A DNA stretch of 64,000 bases from Maribacter forsetii DSM 18668 (GCF_000744105.1 NZ_JQLH01000001.1:1178001-1242000), one strand, 5' to 3'; positions 25,153 to 35,444 are shown, counted from the first letter of the stretch. Translations and numbers: made by a program. The notes: a model not told the origin generated them from the sequence alone.

Positions 25153-26970
25153 ATGGTTCGTACACTTTGGCTCTTATTATTCGTAGTTGTTATTTATTCT
25201 TGTAAAGATTCTTCAAAACAAGAACAGCCTATTACAACGAAACCAATTGCTGAGGTTTTTGCCGAGTTCTACGAGTTTAAGAAAAGCATCAACCCTATAG
25301 AAGCTACAAAAGCGGGTTATTCGACTTATAATGATACCGTAGCCAATTATATTTCTGATGATTACATTTTACATTTAAAAGACCGCTATACCTACTTTTT
25401 GGAAGAGTTGGGTACATACGATTCTACACAAGTGAGTGCTGCAGATTATATGAGTATGCGTGTTATGGAGTGGGATTGTAATGTGAAATTGGAGGGCGTA
25501 ATGAATCCTGTAGTCACTATTGCTTCACCTATTTATGATTTGCCAAGTTTTGAGTTGATGCCGCTTTTTCAGATACAGTCGTTGCATTTATATGTGGCGC
25601 AATTGGGCGGTGGTACAAGTGTGCAGCCCTTTAGTAGTATTGAAGACTATAGCAATTGGTTAGAGAGATTAGAAGATTACCTCGCATTTTTAGATACATC
25701 TATTGAGAAAATGAAAGTTGGTATGGATAAAGGTGTTGTTCTGCCTAAAGAACTTATGCTAAAAATGCTGCCGCAGATTCAATCGTTTATTGATGTTCCT
25801 TTAGAAGAAAACCTATTCTATAAACCAATAATGAATTTCCCAGACGGACTGTCTGATGTTGATATGGATATTCTTCAAAGTAATTTCGAAGATTTTATTC
25901 AAGAAAAACTAACACCTAAATATGTTGAGTTAAATCAGTTTTTAACCAAGGAGTATTTACCAGCTTGTAGGGATACTGACGGATTATTGGACTTGCCTAG
26001 CGGAAAAGAAACGTATCAATATTTAATTAAATTGCATACGACTACGAACATGACTGCAGATGAAATCCATGAATTGGGATTGTTTGAAGTGTCTCGTATT
26101 TCTAAAGAGATGGAGGCTGTAAAGAATGAAATAGGATTTAAAGGCAATTTAAAATCCTTCTTCGGTTCTCTTCGTAATAAAAAAGAATTGATGCCTTTTT
26201 CAGAACCTGAACAGGTAATCGAAAGTTTTAATGCTATAAATGACCGCATTGCATTGCGTATAGATTCTTTGTTTGCCCTGACTCCAAAAGCAGATTTTAA
26301 TGTGCGTAGAACAGAAGCTTTTAGAGAAGCATCAGCAAGCGCGGAGTATGTGCCGGGTTCTAAAGATGGGTCTAGAGCAGGAATTTTTTATGTCCCAATT
26401 CCTGATGTAAAGAGTTATAACAAGGTACATGATGAAGCTTTGTTTTTACACGAAGCTATACCTGGGCACCATTTTCAATTAAGTTTGCAGCAAGAAAATA
26501 ATAAGCTTCCTGAGTTTTTACATCCAGAAAGTATGGGTGTTTTTGTAGAAGGTTGGGCGTTGTATGCAGAATCTTTAGGTAAAGAATTGGGTATATATAC
26601 AGACCCTTATCAATATTTTGGTATGCTAAGTATGGAGATGCACCGCGCAATTAGACTAGTGGTAGATACGGGTATTCATGCAAAAGGGTGGTCACGAGAA
26701 AAGGCCATTCAATTTTCGTTGGATAATGAGGCGGAGTCAGAAGAAAGTATAATCGCAGAAATTGAAAGATATATGGCTACCCCAGGGCAAGCGTTATCCT
26801 ATAAAATTGGTCAGTTGAAAATAAGGGAACTCAGAACTAAGGCTGAAAATATATTAGGCAATAAATTTGATATCAAGGAATTTCATAGTCAAATTTTAGA
26901 TTCAGGCAGTTTGCCTTTGGTGTTATTAGAAGAAAAAATAGATAGCTGGATTATTGAGCAAGACAAATAA
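25153..26970 (+). CDS. DUF885 family lipoprotein, zinc-peptidase-like
   Basis: 605 residues from the ATG at 25153; that start begins right at a lipoprotein signal (LLLFVVVIYSC). The rest is a DUF885 domain, a helical metallopeptidase-like fold. The zinc motif HEAIPGHH is at about 433-440, with downstream GWALYAESLGKELG and YMATPGQALSYKIGQLKIRELR that complete the family core. The expected role is peptide or protein hydrolysis in the periplasm or on the cell surface; no substrate is known. The ATG at 25105 upstream is unlikely since the -7 element lies inside that extension. Confidence 0.85.
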   Translation: MVRTLWLLLFVVVIYSCKDSSKQEQPITTKPIAEVFAEFYEFKKSINPIEATKAGYSTYNDTVANYISDDYILHLKDRYTYFLEELGTYDSTQVSAADYMSMRVMEWDCNVKLEGVMNPVVTIASPIYDLPSFELMPLFQIQSLHLYVAQLGGGTSVQPFSSIEDYSNWLERLEDYLAFLDTSIEKMKVGMDKGVVLPKELMLKMLPQIQSFIDVPLEENLFYKPIMNFPDGLSDVDMDILQSNFEDFIQEKLTPKYVELNQFLTKEYLPACRDTDGLLDLPSGKETYQYLIKLHTTTNMTADEIHELGLFEVSRISKEMEAVKNEIGFKGNLKSFFGSLRNKKELMPFSEPEQVIESFNAINDRIALRIDSLFALTPKADFNVRRTEAFREASASAEYVPGSKDGSRAGIFYVPIPDVKSYNKVHDEALFLHEAIPGHHFQLSLQQENNKLPEFLHPESMGVFVEGWALYAESLGKELGIYTDPYQYFGMLSMEMHRAIRLVVDTGIHAKGWSREKAIQFSLDNEAESEESIIAEIERYMATPGQALSYKIGQLKIRELRTKAENILGNKFDIKEFHSQILDSGSLPLVLLEEKIDSWIIEQDK

Positions 26971-27048
26971 TGTTGTAATTACCTGGCAATCACATGAAAT
27001 ATATAAAAAGAATCTTCGTTTAGAATACATAGTATAATACAACCATTA

Positions 27049-27477
27049 ATGAAAACCAACCATTGTCTTTTACAAGCTTTTTTGCTCATATTAGTGTTTT
27101 GCTCCTTCTCGTCAGTAGAGACCAATGAATTGAAAGAACCATTTCAACAAAAATCTGAAGAAACTAATTGCAAAACTTCTGTCTTGGGAGTTTGGAAGTA
27201 TACCATGACAAATGTTGATGAACCGTATGAAAAGGGAATGTTTTTTATTACCAAAAAAGGGGATTCTTACGACGTAGCCGTAAAATTAGGTACAGGTGTA
27301 CTTACTGGTCAAGATATTGTTGTTCAAAATAATAGTATTAATTTCAATGTAAATTTTGAAGGTCTAAAAAGGGTGTCGTTCGTATTAAAAGTTGAGGGCG
27401 ATGTAATAATGGGAGAAGGCTATTCTGCCAAGGGCACTAGTGAAATTTTAGGTGTTCGCCAATTGCCTGGACAATAA
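27049..27477 (+). CDS. Small secreted protein, lipocalin-like beta fold
   Basis: 142 residues with a signal peptide (hydrophobic 7-21) and then a region with VLGVWKYTM, a run of short beta strands and IMGEGYSAKGTSEILGVRQ. This resembles the small lipocalin-like or DUF-type beta-barrel modules found in Bacteroidota exported proteins. I do not recognise a named family. It lies between the DUF885 gene and the amidohydrolase gene on the same strand, about 80 and 100 bases from each. Confidence 0.6.
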   Translation: MKTNHCLLQAFLLILVFCSFSSVETNELKEPFQQKSEETNCKTSVLGVWKYTMTNVDEPYEKGMFFITKKGDSYDVAVKLGTGVLTGQDIVVQNNSINFNVNFEGLKRVSFVLKVEGDVIMGEGYSAKGTSEILGVRQLPGQ

Positions 27478-27576
27478 AGATTTAAAACTTTCCGAAAAAA
27501 TACTTAGTTTTCAATATTATTTGAAGTGGGGACGTATGTGCTTACTTTTTCTATTTTGCTAACTAACTATTTTGTT

Positions 27577-29202
27577 GTGAAAAAACTACTGCCAATTTTA
27601 CTTGTTTTATTATCTGGTTGCGAACTCATGAAAGAGAAAGTTGACCTGGTAATCGTTAATGCCAAAGTTTATACCGTAGACGATTCTTTTTCTGAAGCAC
27701 AAGCATTTGCCGTGCAGGATGGTAAATTTATTGCCGTTGGTACTACAGATGAAATAAGAGATGTGTATACTTCTGATCAGTTGATCGATGCTGATGGTAG
27801 AGCTATAACTCCCGGTTTAATCGATGCACATTGCCATTTTTATGGGTTAGGACTTAATCAACAAATAGTAGATTTAGTTGGTACTACAAGTTTTGAAGAG
27901 GTGTTGGAGCGCGTTAGGGAATTTCATACAGCTAACCCAAAGTCTTTTGTTAGAGGTAGAGGCTGGGATCAAAATGATTGGGAAATCAAAGAATTTCCTA
28001 CAAAAGCAGAGTTAGATACTATTTTTCCTGATATACCGGTAGCTTTGGAACGTGTAGACGGTCATGCATATTTGGTAAATCAGAAAGCTTTGGATATGGC
28101 AGGTATTGACTGGAGTACCAAGGTTGAAGGTGGAGAAATTGTAAAGAAATGGGCTAATGGCTATTCTGGTATTACCGGAGTTTTAGTGGATAATCCTATG
28201 ACACTTATAGATAGTATTATGCCATTGCCAACACTAGAAGATAAAATTAAGGCGTTGAAAGATGCAGAAAGAATTAGTCTTAACCACGGACTTACAACTG
28301 TTAATGATGCGGGTTTAGATAGAAGTACTATTGAGTTGATCGATAGTTTACAGCAGGCTGGCATATTGTCCATTAGGGTGTATGCTATGGTGAGCAATAA
28401 CAAAGAGGATGTTGATTATTACATCAAGAAAGGACCTGTTAAGACAGATCAATTAAATGTCAGGTCAATTAAGGTGTATGGTGATGGAGCTCTAGGTTCT
28501 AGAGGTGCGGCTTTAAAAGAAGAATATAGTGACTTACCTAAGCACTTTGGAGCTATGATTACTCCCGTTGCAGATATTGAGGCATTGGCTGAAAAACTAG
28601 CAAATTCAGAATATCAAATGAACACGCACGCTATTGGCGACTCTGCAAATATTGCTGTGTTGAGAGCTTACAAAAATGTACTTCAAGGCAAAGAGGATAG
28701 ACGATGGAAAATTGAACATGCACAAGTATTGACAGAAGGTGATTTCGATTACTTTGAAGATGGCATTATTCCGTCAGTTCAACCAACACACGCAACAAGT
28801 GATATGTATTGGGCAGAAGATCGTTTAGGGGAGAGAGTAGAAGGTGCTTATGCATATAAAACGTTATTGAACAAAGCAGGTACAATTGCACTAGGAACCG
28901 ATTTTCCTGTAGAGGATGTAAGTCCTTTTTTGACATTTTATGCAGCTGTTGCAAGACAAGATACTAGTGGATATCCCAAGGGAGGTTTTCAAATGGAAGA
29001 AGCGTTATCTAGAGAAGAAACTTTGAAGGGAATGACCATTTGGGCAGCGTACTCTAATTTTGAAGAAGATGAAAAAGGAAGCATTGAGCCTGGTAAGGTA
29101 GCGGATTTTGTCATCTACGATAAAGATATGATGACGGTTCCGGTATCTGAAATACCTACTATACGTGCTGAACAGACTTTTGTAAATGGTATAGTTAGAT
29201 AA
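27577..29202 (+). CDS. Amidohydrolase (Amidohydro_3 / YtcJ-like) lipoprotein
   Basis: 541 residues from the GTG at 27577, which gives KKLLPILLVLLSGC, a proper lipoprotein signal; the ATG at 27526 would put 17 extra residues before it. Metal-binding landmarks of the Amidohydro_3 family are visible: DAHCHFYGLG (about 83), GHAYLVN, the H in HAIGD, IEHAQVL and GTDFPVED near the end. YtcJ-like enzymes hydrolyse C-N bonds other than peptide bonds; the substrate is not evident. A bidirectional terminator follows. Confidence 0.85.
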   Translation: MKKLLPILLVLLSGCELMKEKVDLVIVNAKVYTVDDSFSEAQAFAVQDGKFIAVGTTDEIRDVYTSDQLIDADGRAITPGLIDAHCHFYGLGLNQQIVDLVGTTSFEEVLERVREFHTANPKSFVRGRGWDQNDWEIKEFPTKAELDTIFPDIPVALERVDGHAYLVNQKALDMAGIDWSTKVEGGEIVKKWANGYSGITGVLVDNPMTLIDSIMPLPTLEDKIKALKDAERISLNHGLTTVNDAGLDRSTIELIDSLQQAGILSIRVYAMVSNNKEDVDYYIKKGPVKTDQLNVRSIKVYGDGALGSRGAALKEEYSDLPKHFGAMITPVADIEALAEKLANSEYQMNTHAIGDSANIAVLRAYKNVLQGKEDRRWKIEHAQVLTEGDFDYFEDGIIPSVQPTHATSDMYWAEDRLGERVEGAYAYKTLLNKAGTIALGTDFPVEDVSPFLTFYAAVARQDTSGYPKGGFQMEEALSREETLKGMTIWAAYSNFEEDEKGSIEPGKVADFVIYDKDMMTVPVSEIPTIRAEQTFVNGIVR

Positions 29203-29212
29203 TAAAAAAGAG

Positions 29213-29251
29213 CAAAAAAAAAGCCTCGGTCAATGACCGAGGCTTTTTTAA
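29213..29251. terminator. Bidirectional terminator between convergent genes
   Basis: AAAAGCCTCGGTCA pairs with TGACCGAGGCTTTT in a near-perfect hairpin with A's before and T's after. It serves the amidohydrolase gene and the DUF2911 gene. Confidence 0.88.
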
Positions 29252-29267
29252 TATATGTTGTTTCTAA

Positions 29268-29807
29268 TTACATAGTAATAGGAACTGCAACTCTTGTTTT
29301 GTCCCAACCCATTACCAAGTGTGCACCGTCACCAGCATCTTTAAAAGCTATTGAAAATTCTTCTAAAGAAGCAGCGTCAGAACCATTAGGTACCGTTACG
29401 CGAGCAACATCTGCAGCTTCATCATAAAAATAAGATCCCCATTGGTTTAAGTTTTTGTTCAAAATAACGGTCCACTCATCTCCACCAGGTATGGTGAATA
29501 AAGAGTATGTTCCAGCTTTAACAGCTTTACCGCCAAATGTAACATCTTTGTAGAATGTAATTTCAGGAGCTTCGTTGGCACCTGTTCTCCAAACTTTTCC
29601 TGTAGGAGCTAATTCTTCCATAGAACGACCTTTTAATTGTGGTCTTCCGTAAATAATACGTACCGCCTTTTCAGAAACTTTGTAATCTGTAGGGTAGGCA
29701 GCCATATCCATTGGACTTTTGTCAATTCCAGAAAATTCTTGTGCAGATACCGTAGAGGTTAAAACTAAGGCAAAAATAAGTGTAGCTAGTGTAAATACTT
29801 TTTTCAT
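29268..29807 (-). CDS. Secreted DUF2911 family protein
   Basis: 179 residues with a signal peptide ending SAQ (about 23). The DUF2911 signature follows: IIYGRPQLKGR, GKVWRTGANEAPEITF, GTYSLFTIPG and WTVILNKNLNQWGSYFYDEAADVARV. The family is widespread in Bacteroidota and its function is unknown. Transcribed alone. Confidence 0.88.
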   Translation of the reverse strand: MKKVFTLATLIFALVLTSTVSAQEFSGIDKSPMDMAAYPTDYKVSEKAVRIIYGRPQLKGRSMEELAPTGKVWRTGANEAPEITFYKDVTFGGKAVKAGTYSLFTIPGGDEWTVILNKNLNQWGSYFYDEAADVARVTVPNGSDAASLEEFSIAFKDAGDGAHLVMGWDKTRVAVPITM

Positions 29808-30053
29808 AATAATTGTTTTGGTTTTCTAGGTCATAAAACTAAGCAGTTCCTTACAGTCCGATTAATAAAAAGAAGTTAAATTTTTTGATAGTTACATTCC
29901 AGCATGTTTTAAACGCTATAAATATAGAATACATGTCATATTTAATCAATAAATTAATTTATAGTTATAATATGTAATCATAATTGTATTATGTGTTTGT
30001 TAAATGAAACAATAAATAGATATTTGTATTCGAAATGATATAATAATTAGATT

Positions 30054-31727
30054 ATGTGTGGAATAGTATGTGCATTTGATGTTAAGGAAAGTACGGAGTT
30101 ACTTAGGCCTCAACTTTTAGAAATGTCGAAGAAAATAAGACATAGAGGTCCGGATTGGAGTGGTATCTATGCAGATGATAAAGCCATCTTGGCGCACGAG
30201 CGTTTGGCTATTGTGGATCCAGCTTCTGGTAAACAACCATTATTGAGTCCAAATGGTAAATTGATATTAGCTGCGAACGGAGAAATATATAATCATAGAG
30301 AATTACGTAAGCAATTTGAAGGTACTTATGACTTTCAAACAGAATCTGACTGCGAGGTTATTTTGGCTTTGTATCAAGAAAAGGGAGTAGATTTTATAGA
30401 TGAATTGAACGGTATATTTGGTTTCACGATTTATGATGCCGAAAAAGATGAATATTTTGTAGCTCGTGATCATATGGGAATTATTCCTTTGTACATGGGT
30501 TGGGATAAAAACGGAACGTTCTATGTAGCATCAGAATTAAAAGCACTTGAAGGTACCTGTACCAAAATAGAATTATTTCCTCCAGGGCATTACTTGCATA
30601 GTGCTGACGGAGAAATAAAAAGATGGTACTCTAGAGATTGGATGGAGTATGATGCGGTAAAGGAAAACGAAACTAGCATACAAGAAGTTAAGGAAGCTTT
30701 AGAAGCTGCAGTTCACAGACAATTAATGTCTGATGTACCTTACGGTGTATTGTTATCAGGTGGTTTAGATTCATCCGTAACTTCTGCGGTTGCAAAGAAA
30801 TATGCACAGAAACGTATAGAGAGTGGAGATACTACAGATGCTTGGTACCCGCAATTACACTCTTTCTCTGTTGGTCTAGAAGGTTCGCCAGATCTAGCTG
30901 CTGCAAAGAAAGTGGCAGATCATATAGGTACCGTACACCACGAGATCAAGTTTACCATTCAAGAAGGTTTAGATGCTATTAAAGATGTTATCTATAACAT
31001 AGAAACATATGACATAACTACCATTCGTTCTTCTACACCTATGTATTTAATGGCACGTGTTATTAAGTCTATGGGTATTAAAATGGTATTGTCTGGTGAA
31101 GGTGCAGATGAGATATTTGGAGGTTACTTGTACTTTCATAAAGCACCAAACGCACAAGAGTTTCATGAAGAGACCGTACGTAAGTTAGATAAGCTTCATA
31201 TGTATGATTGTTTAAGAGCTAACAAGAGTTTAGCTGCTTGGGGAATTGAAGGACGTGTGCCGTTCTTGGATAAAGAATTTATGGATGTAGCTATGCGTAT
31301 CAACCCGCAAGATAAAATGATCAACGGTGAACGTATGGAGAAATGGGTAGTACGTAAGGCATTTGAAGATATGATACCGGAAAGCGTAGCTTGGAGACAA
31401 AAAGAACAATTCAGTGATGGTGTAGGTTACAGTTGGATCGATACCTTAAAAGAATTGGTTGAGAAAGAAATATCAGATGAGCAAATTAAAAATGCGGCAT
31501 TCCGTTTTCCTATCAACACACCATTGAACAAAGAAGAATATTACTATAGAACTATTTTCGAAGGACATTTTCCTAGTGATGCTGCAGCATTGAGTGTGCC
31601 GCAAGAAGCAAGTGTAGCTTGTAGTACGGCAACAGCTTTGGAATGGGATGAAGCGTTTAAAAATATGAATGACCCTTCTGGTAGAGCAATAGCTAACGTA
31701 CATGACGAAGCATATGTTAAACAATAG
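30054..31727 (+). CDS. asnB: Asparagine synthase B (glutamine-hydrolysing)
   Basis: 557 residues, the length of the E. coli AsnB type. Cys2 (MCGIVCAF) is the glutaminase nucleophile. The amidotransferase domain (1 to ~200: RHRGPDWSG, AHERLAIVDP, NGEIYNH) is followed by the ATP-pyrophosphatase domain with SGGLDSS at about 235-241 and LSGEGADEIFGGY. It makes asparagine from aspartate, glutamine and ATP. Single transcription unit with a strong terminator. Confidence 0.95.
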   Translation: MCGIVCAFDVKESTELLRPQLLEMSKKIRHRGPDWSGIYADDKAILAHERLAIVDPASGKQPLLSPNGKLILAANGEIYNHRELRKQFEGTYDFQTESDCEVILALYQEKGVDFIDELNGIFGFTIYDAEKDEYFVARDHMGIIPLYMGWDKNGTFYVASELKALEGTCTKIELFPPGHYLHSADGEIKRWYSRDWMEYDAVKENETSIQEVKEALEAAVHRQLMSDVPYGVLLSGGLDSSVTSAVAKKYAQKRIESGDTTDAWYPQLHSFSVGLEGSPDLAAAKKVADHIGTVHHEIKFTIQEGLDAIKDVIYNIETYDITTIRSSTPMYLMARVIKSMGIKMVLSGEGADEIFGGYLYFHKAPNAQEFHEETVRKLDKLHMYDCLRANKSLAAWGIEGRVPFLDKEFMDVAMRINPQDKMINGERMEKWVVRKAFEDMIPESVAWRQKEQFSDGVGYSWIDTLKELVEKEISDEQIKNAAFRFPINTPLNKEEYYYRTIFEGHFPSDAAALSVPQEASVACSTATALEWDEAFKNMNDPSGRAIANVHDEAYVKQ

Positions 31728-31756
31728 AGTTTGAATTAGTCAATAAATCTATTGTA

Positions 31757-31797
31757 AAAACCCCGTCTACTTCTGTAGGCGGGGTTTGCTTTTTTAT
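31757..31797 (+). terminator. Terminator after asnB
   Basis: AAACCCCGTCTAC / GTAGGCGGGGTTT hairpin with a 4-base loop followed by a T-rich run. Confidence 0.88.
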
Positions 31798-31816
31798 GCG
31801 TGTATGGTTTTACCGT

Positions 31817-32002
31817 TTAAATACTATCGATCATTTCTTTTAATTTCTCTTTAGACTCTCCGGTCTTTTCTTGAATTCTTCCTAATAGCTCATCAGATTT
31901 TCCTTCTGCGTACGTAAGGTCATCATCGGTAAGGTCGCCATATTTCTGTTTAAGTTTTCCTTTAGCTATATTCCACTTTCCTTTGAATTGTTCTTCGTTC
32001 AT
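31817..32002 (-). CDS. CsbD family small stress protein
   Basis: 61 residues: MNEEQFKGKWNIAKGKLKQ, then DLTDDDLTYAEGKSDELLGRIQEKTG. This is the CsbD-like fold, a small four-helix, charged, cytoplasmic protein often induced by general stress. The biochemical role is unknown. It converges on the asnB terminator. Confidence 0.9.
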   Translation of the reverse strand: MNEEQFKGKWNIAKGKLKQKYGDLTDDDLTYAEGKSDELLGRIQEKTGESKEKLKEMIDSI

Positions 32003-32398
32003 AATAGATTGTTTTAAGATTATACCTCTAAATTACTATCCATATCTAAAGGATATCTTAATATTTTGCTATGAATAGCGATAGGGCAAGTAATCAGTTT
32101 TATTCCGTTAATTTCAGCTGTTAGATGTTAACATTTCACAAATTATAAGACGAATTTTAATAAAATCATAAGAACAATTTACGGTGTCACATAGGTCGCA
32201 TTTAATGGTTTATTAGGCTTTCGTTCTTCTTTTTAGGGGTGTTTTATGATTTGTGCCGCTATTTAGGGTCTGGCGGCTAATTTTCCACAATTATTGTTGA
32301 TAACTTGCATTTGTCCAATCCTTAGAAAGGCTATATTTCATGGGGTATTGCGTATATTTGTAAGATTGCAAAATTTGAAGTAAAACAACCTTAATTTT
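32003..32398. other. 396-base gap between csbD and gyrB
   Basis: I find no gene here. It holds a gyrB -7 candidate TATATTTG at 32353-32360, a weak inverted repeat GCCGC/GCGGC (32255-32277) and one DnaA-box-like TTTTCCACA at 32281-32289. Confidence 0.5.
32353..32360 (+). promoter_or_regulatory. Bacteroidota -7 element for gyrB
   Basis: TATATTTG matches TANNTTTG and lies 38 bases before the gyrB ATG. No convincing -33 TTG. Confidence 0.5.
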
Positions 32399-34339
32399 AT
32401 GAGCGAAGAAGCAAATAAGAAAAATTATTCGGCAGATAGTATTCAGGCCTTGGAGGGAATGGAGCACGTACGTATGCGTCCATCCATGTATATAGGTGAT
32501 GTTGGGGTCCGTGGTTTGCACCATTTAGTATATGAAGTAGTAGATAACTCTATTGATGAGGCTATGGGTGGTCATTGTGACAACATTAGCGTAATCATAA
32601 ACGAAGATAATTCCATAACCACTAAAGATAACGGTAGGGGTATTCCTGTAGATCTTCATAAAAAAGAAGGCGTATCTGCATTACAGGTTGTAATGACCAA
32701 AATTGGTGCAGGTGGTAAGTTTGATAAAGATTCTTATAAAGTTTCTGGTGGTCTACACGGTGTTGGTGTTTCTTGTGTAAATGCATTGTCTGATCATTTA
32801 TCGGCAACGGTTTATAGAGATGGTGTTGTTTGGCAACAAGAATACTCTAGAGGTAAGGCTTTGTATCCTGTTAAAAGAATAGGAGAAACTACGGAGAGAG
32901 GTACAGAGGTGACTTTTCACCCAGATGATACCATATTCACACAAACTATAGAATATAGCTACGAAACTTTGGCAAATAGAATGCGTGAGCTTTCTTTCTT
33001 GAACAAAGGGGTAACTATCAGTATTACGGATAAGCGCCAGAAAGATGAAAAAGGAGAGTACGTTGGAGAAACGTTCTTTTCTAATGAAGGTCTTAAGGAG
33101 TTTGTTAAGTTTTTAGATGGTAACCGTGAGTCTTTGATACAAGGGGTTATTGCTATGGAAGGGGAAAAGAATGACATTCCTGTTGAAGTAGCTATGATAT
33201 ATAACACTAGTTATACAGAGAATCTTCACTCTTACGTAAACAATATTAATACGCACGAAGGTGGTACGCATTTATCTGGATTTAGAAGAGGTTTAACTTC
33301 TACTTTAAAGAAATATGCGGATGCTTCTGGTATGTTGGATAAATTAAAGTTTGAAATTCAAGGAGATGATTTCCGTGAAGGTCTTACGGCAATTGTATCC
33401 GTAAAAGTTTCTGAGCCTCAATTTGAAGGTCAGACAAAAACAAAATTAGGTAACAGAGAGGTTTCGGCAGCAGTAAGTCAGGCAGTGTCTGAAATGTTGA
33501 CGGATTATCTTGAGGAACACCCGGACGATGCTAAAACTATTGTTCAAAAAGTAATTCTTGCAGCGCAAGCTAGACATGCAGCTTCTAAAGCTCGTGAAAT
33601 GGTACAGCGTAAGAATGTAATGAGCGGTGGTGGTTTACCTGGTAAACTATCTGATTGCTCTGAGCAAGATCCTGAAAAATGTGAGATATTCCTTGTCGAG
33701 GGAGATTCGGCAGGTGGTACTGCAAAAATGGGTCGTGATCGTAACTTTCAAGCGATCTTGCCATTAAGAGGTAAGATTTTGAATGTTGAAAAAGCCATGC
33801 AACACAAGGTTTTTGAAAACGAAGAAATCAAAAATATGTATACTGCTTTGGGGGTAACTATTGGTACCGAAGAAGATAGTAAGGCATTGAACTTAGATAA
33901 GTTAAGATATCATAAAGTAGTCATCATGTGTGATGCCGATGTCGATGGTAGTCATATTGAAACACTGATTTTAACTTTCTTCTTCCGTTACATGAGGGAG
34001 TTGGTAGAACAAGGACATATTTATATTGCAACTCCGCCTTTATACTTAGTTAAAAAAGGACAAAAGAAGAGATATGCTTGGAGTGATAAAGAGCGTGACG
34101 AAATTGCGGATAGCTACAGTGGTGGTGTTAGTATACAACGTTACAAAGGTCTTGGTGAAATGAACGCAGAGCAATTGTGGGATACTACAATGAATCCTGA
34201 GTTTAGAACATTACGTCAAATACAAATAGATAATGCGACGGAAACAGATCGTGTTTTCTCTATGCTTATGGGTGACGAAGTACCGCCTAGAAGAGAATTT
34301 ATTGAGAAAAATGCTGTTTATGCAAACATTGACACATAG
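32399..34339 (+). CDS. gyrB: DNA gyrase subunit B
   Basis: 646 residues, the usual length of Bacteroidota GyrB. The GHKL ATPase domain is at the N-terminus (MRPSMYIGD, DNSIDEAMGG, TKDNGRGIP, GGLHGVGVSCVNALS), followed by the transducer. The Toprim domain contains EGDSAGGTA (about 433) and DADVDGSH (about 512), and a short C-terminal GyrB end has QRYKGLGEMN. It forms the A2B2 enzyme with GyrA, which is not in this window. The terminator follows at once. Confidence 0.96.
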   Translation: MSEEANKKNYSADSIQALEGMEHVRMRPSMYIGDVGVRGLHHLVYEVVDNSIDEAMGGHCDNISVIINEDNSITTKDNGRGIPVDLHKKEGVSALQVVMTKIGAGGKFDKDSYKVSGGLHGVGVSCVNALSDHLSATVYRDGVVWQQEYSRGKALYPVKRIGETTERGTEVTFHPDDTIFTQTIEYSYETLANRMRELSFLNKGVTISITDKRQKDEKGEYVGETFFSNEGLKEFVKFLDGNRESLIQGVIAMEGEKNDIPVEVAMIYNTSYTENLHSYVNNINTHEGGTHLSGFRRGLTSTLKKYADASGMLDKLKFEIQGDDFREGLTAIVSVKVSEPQFEGQTKTKLGNREVSAAVSQAVSEMLTDYLEEHPDDAKTIVQKVILAAQARHAASKAREMVQRKNVMSGGGLPGKLSDCSEQDPEKCEIFLVEGDSAGGTAKMGRDRNFQAILPLRGKILNVEKAMQHKVFENEEIKNMYTALGVTIGTEEDSKALNLDKLRYHKVVIMCDADVDGSHIETLILTFFFRYMRELVEQGHIYIATPPLYLVKKGQKKRYAWSDKERDEIADSYSGGVSIQRYKGLGEMNAEQLWDTTMNPEFRTLRQIQIDNATETDRVFSMLMGDEVPPRREFIEKNAVYANIDT

Positions 34340-34359
34340 AAAATACCATTTACACAACA

Positions 34360-34388
34360 AAAACCTGCGCCTACAGCGCAGGTTTTTT
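34360..34388 (+). terminator. Terminator after gyrB
   Basis: AAACCTGCGC / GCGCAGGTTT stem, 5-base loop, then T's. Confidence 0.88.
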
Positions 34389-34410
34389 AGTTTTAGGTAA
34401 AATTAGAAAT

Positions 34411-35427
34411 ATGAAAAATCTACTTACTTGCATTTTAGTTGGAACATGCTTAACGGCGACTGCTCAAGCAGATTTCAATAATGTGCTTTCAGCCGGAGTT
34501 GAAGATGCGGAAAGGTTTACTACGGATTACATGTCTCCACTATCAGAAAGTGTGGTGTATAGCATGTCAACAGGTTGGTATAATACTGCCGATGCAAAAC
34601 CCTTAGGCGGATTTGAAATTTCAATTATAGGTAACATAACCGGTTTTAAGAATAAAGAAGATAAAAAGACATTTATCCTAGATCCAAACGATTACCAGAA
34701 TTTGGATTTTGTGGATAACCCAGGTGTTGCAAGAGAAGTTTCAACTGCATTAGGCGATATTTCTGGAACAGAGGTATTCGTTGAAGGTGAAGTTTTAGGG
34801 GTAACGGTTCGTGAGACTTTTGAACTGCCATCAGGATTAGCAGGAGAAGATATCGATTTTATCCCTTCAGGATATTTACAAGGAAGTGTAGGGTTAATCA
34901 AAGGAACAGAGATAAAGGCAAGATTCCTTCCTAAAATAGAATATGAAGATGCATCTATAGGATTGTTTGGTGTAGGTATTCAACATGACTTCACAAAATT
35001 ATTACCAGCAGATAAGATTTTACCTGTTGCAATTTCGGCTGTTATAGGATATACCAATATAAGTGGAGATTATGATTTGACCAATGCGAGATTAATCGAT
35101 GGTGAAGATCAGCGAATAGAAGCTGAAATCAGTAGCTGGGCTTTTGGTGCGGTGGTTTCAACAAAATTACCTATCATTAATTTTTATGGCGGTGTAAATT
35201 ATATTACCGGTAAATCTGTGACAGATGTACTGGGAACATATAGAGTTACAAGCGGTCCATTTGCATCAGATACATATGAAGACCCTTTTTCAATTACCAA
35301 AAAGGTAAATGGTGTAACTGGTACCTTAGGTACTAAACTAAAATTAGGTTTCTTTAGGTTGAATGCTGAATATAATTTAGGAGAGTTTAATACTGCAACG
35401 GTTGGTGTTAACTTCGGTTTTAGATAA
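34411..35427 (+). CDS. DUF6588-type outer-membrane barrel-like protein
   Basis: 338 residues, signal peptide ending ATAQA (about 20). The mature part begins DFNNVLSAGVEDAERFTTDYMSPLSESVVYSMSTGWYNTA, the opening of the DUF6588 family, and continues with alternating beta strands to the C-terminal VGVNFGFR. These features fit a small outer-membrane barrel. Function unknown. It follows gyrB but has its own terminator on each side, so it is probably transcribed alone. Confidence 0.78.
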   Translation: MKNLLTCILVGTCLTATAQADFNNVLSAGVEDAERFTTDYMSPLSESVVYSMSTGWYNTADAKPLGGFEISIIGNITGFKNKEDKKTFILDPNDYQNLDFVDNPGVAREVSTALGDISGTEVFVEGEVLGVTVRETFELPSGLAGEDIDFIPSGYLQGSVGLIKGTEIKARFLPKIEYEDASIGLFGVGIQHDFTKLLPADKILPVAISAVIGYTNISGDYDLTNARLIDGEDQRIEAEISSWAFGAVVSTKLPIINFYGGVNYITGKSVTDVLGTYRVTSGPFASDTYEDPFSITKKVNGVTGTLGTKLKLGFFRLNAEYNLGEFNTATVGVNFGFR

Positions 35428-35444
35428 AGACAAGTTTTAAATTT

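Noticed and set aside
32255..32277. GCCGC / GCGGC hairpin as a terminator or riboswitch before gyrB
   Set aside because: Only a 5-bp stem with a 13-base loop and no T tract or aptamer-like conserved parts.
32281..32289. DnaA-box-like TTTTCCACA before gyrB, possible replication origin
   Set aside because: Only one box matching the loose consensus, no AT-rich unwinding element plus box cluster, and no dnaA or parA neighbour.
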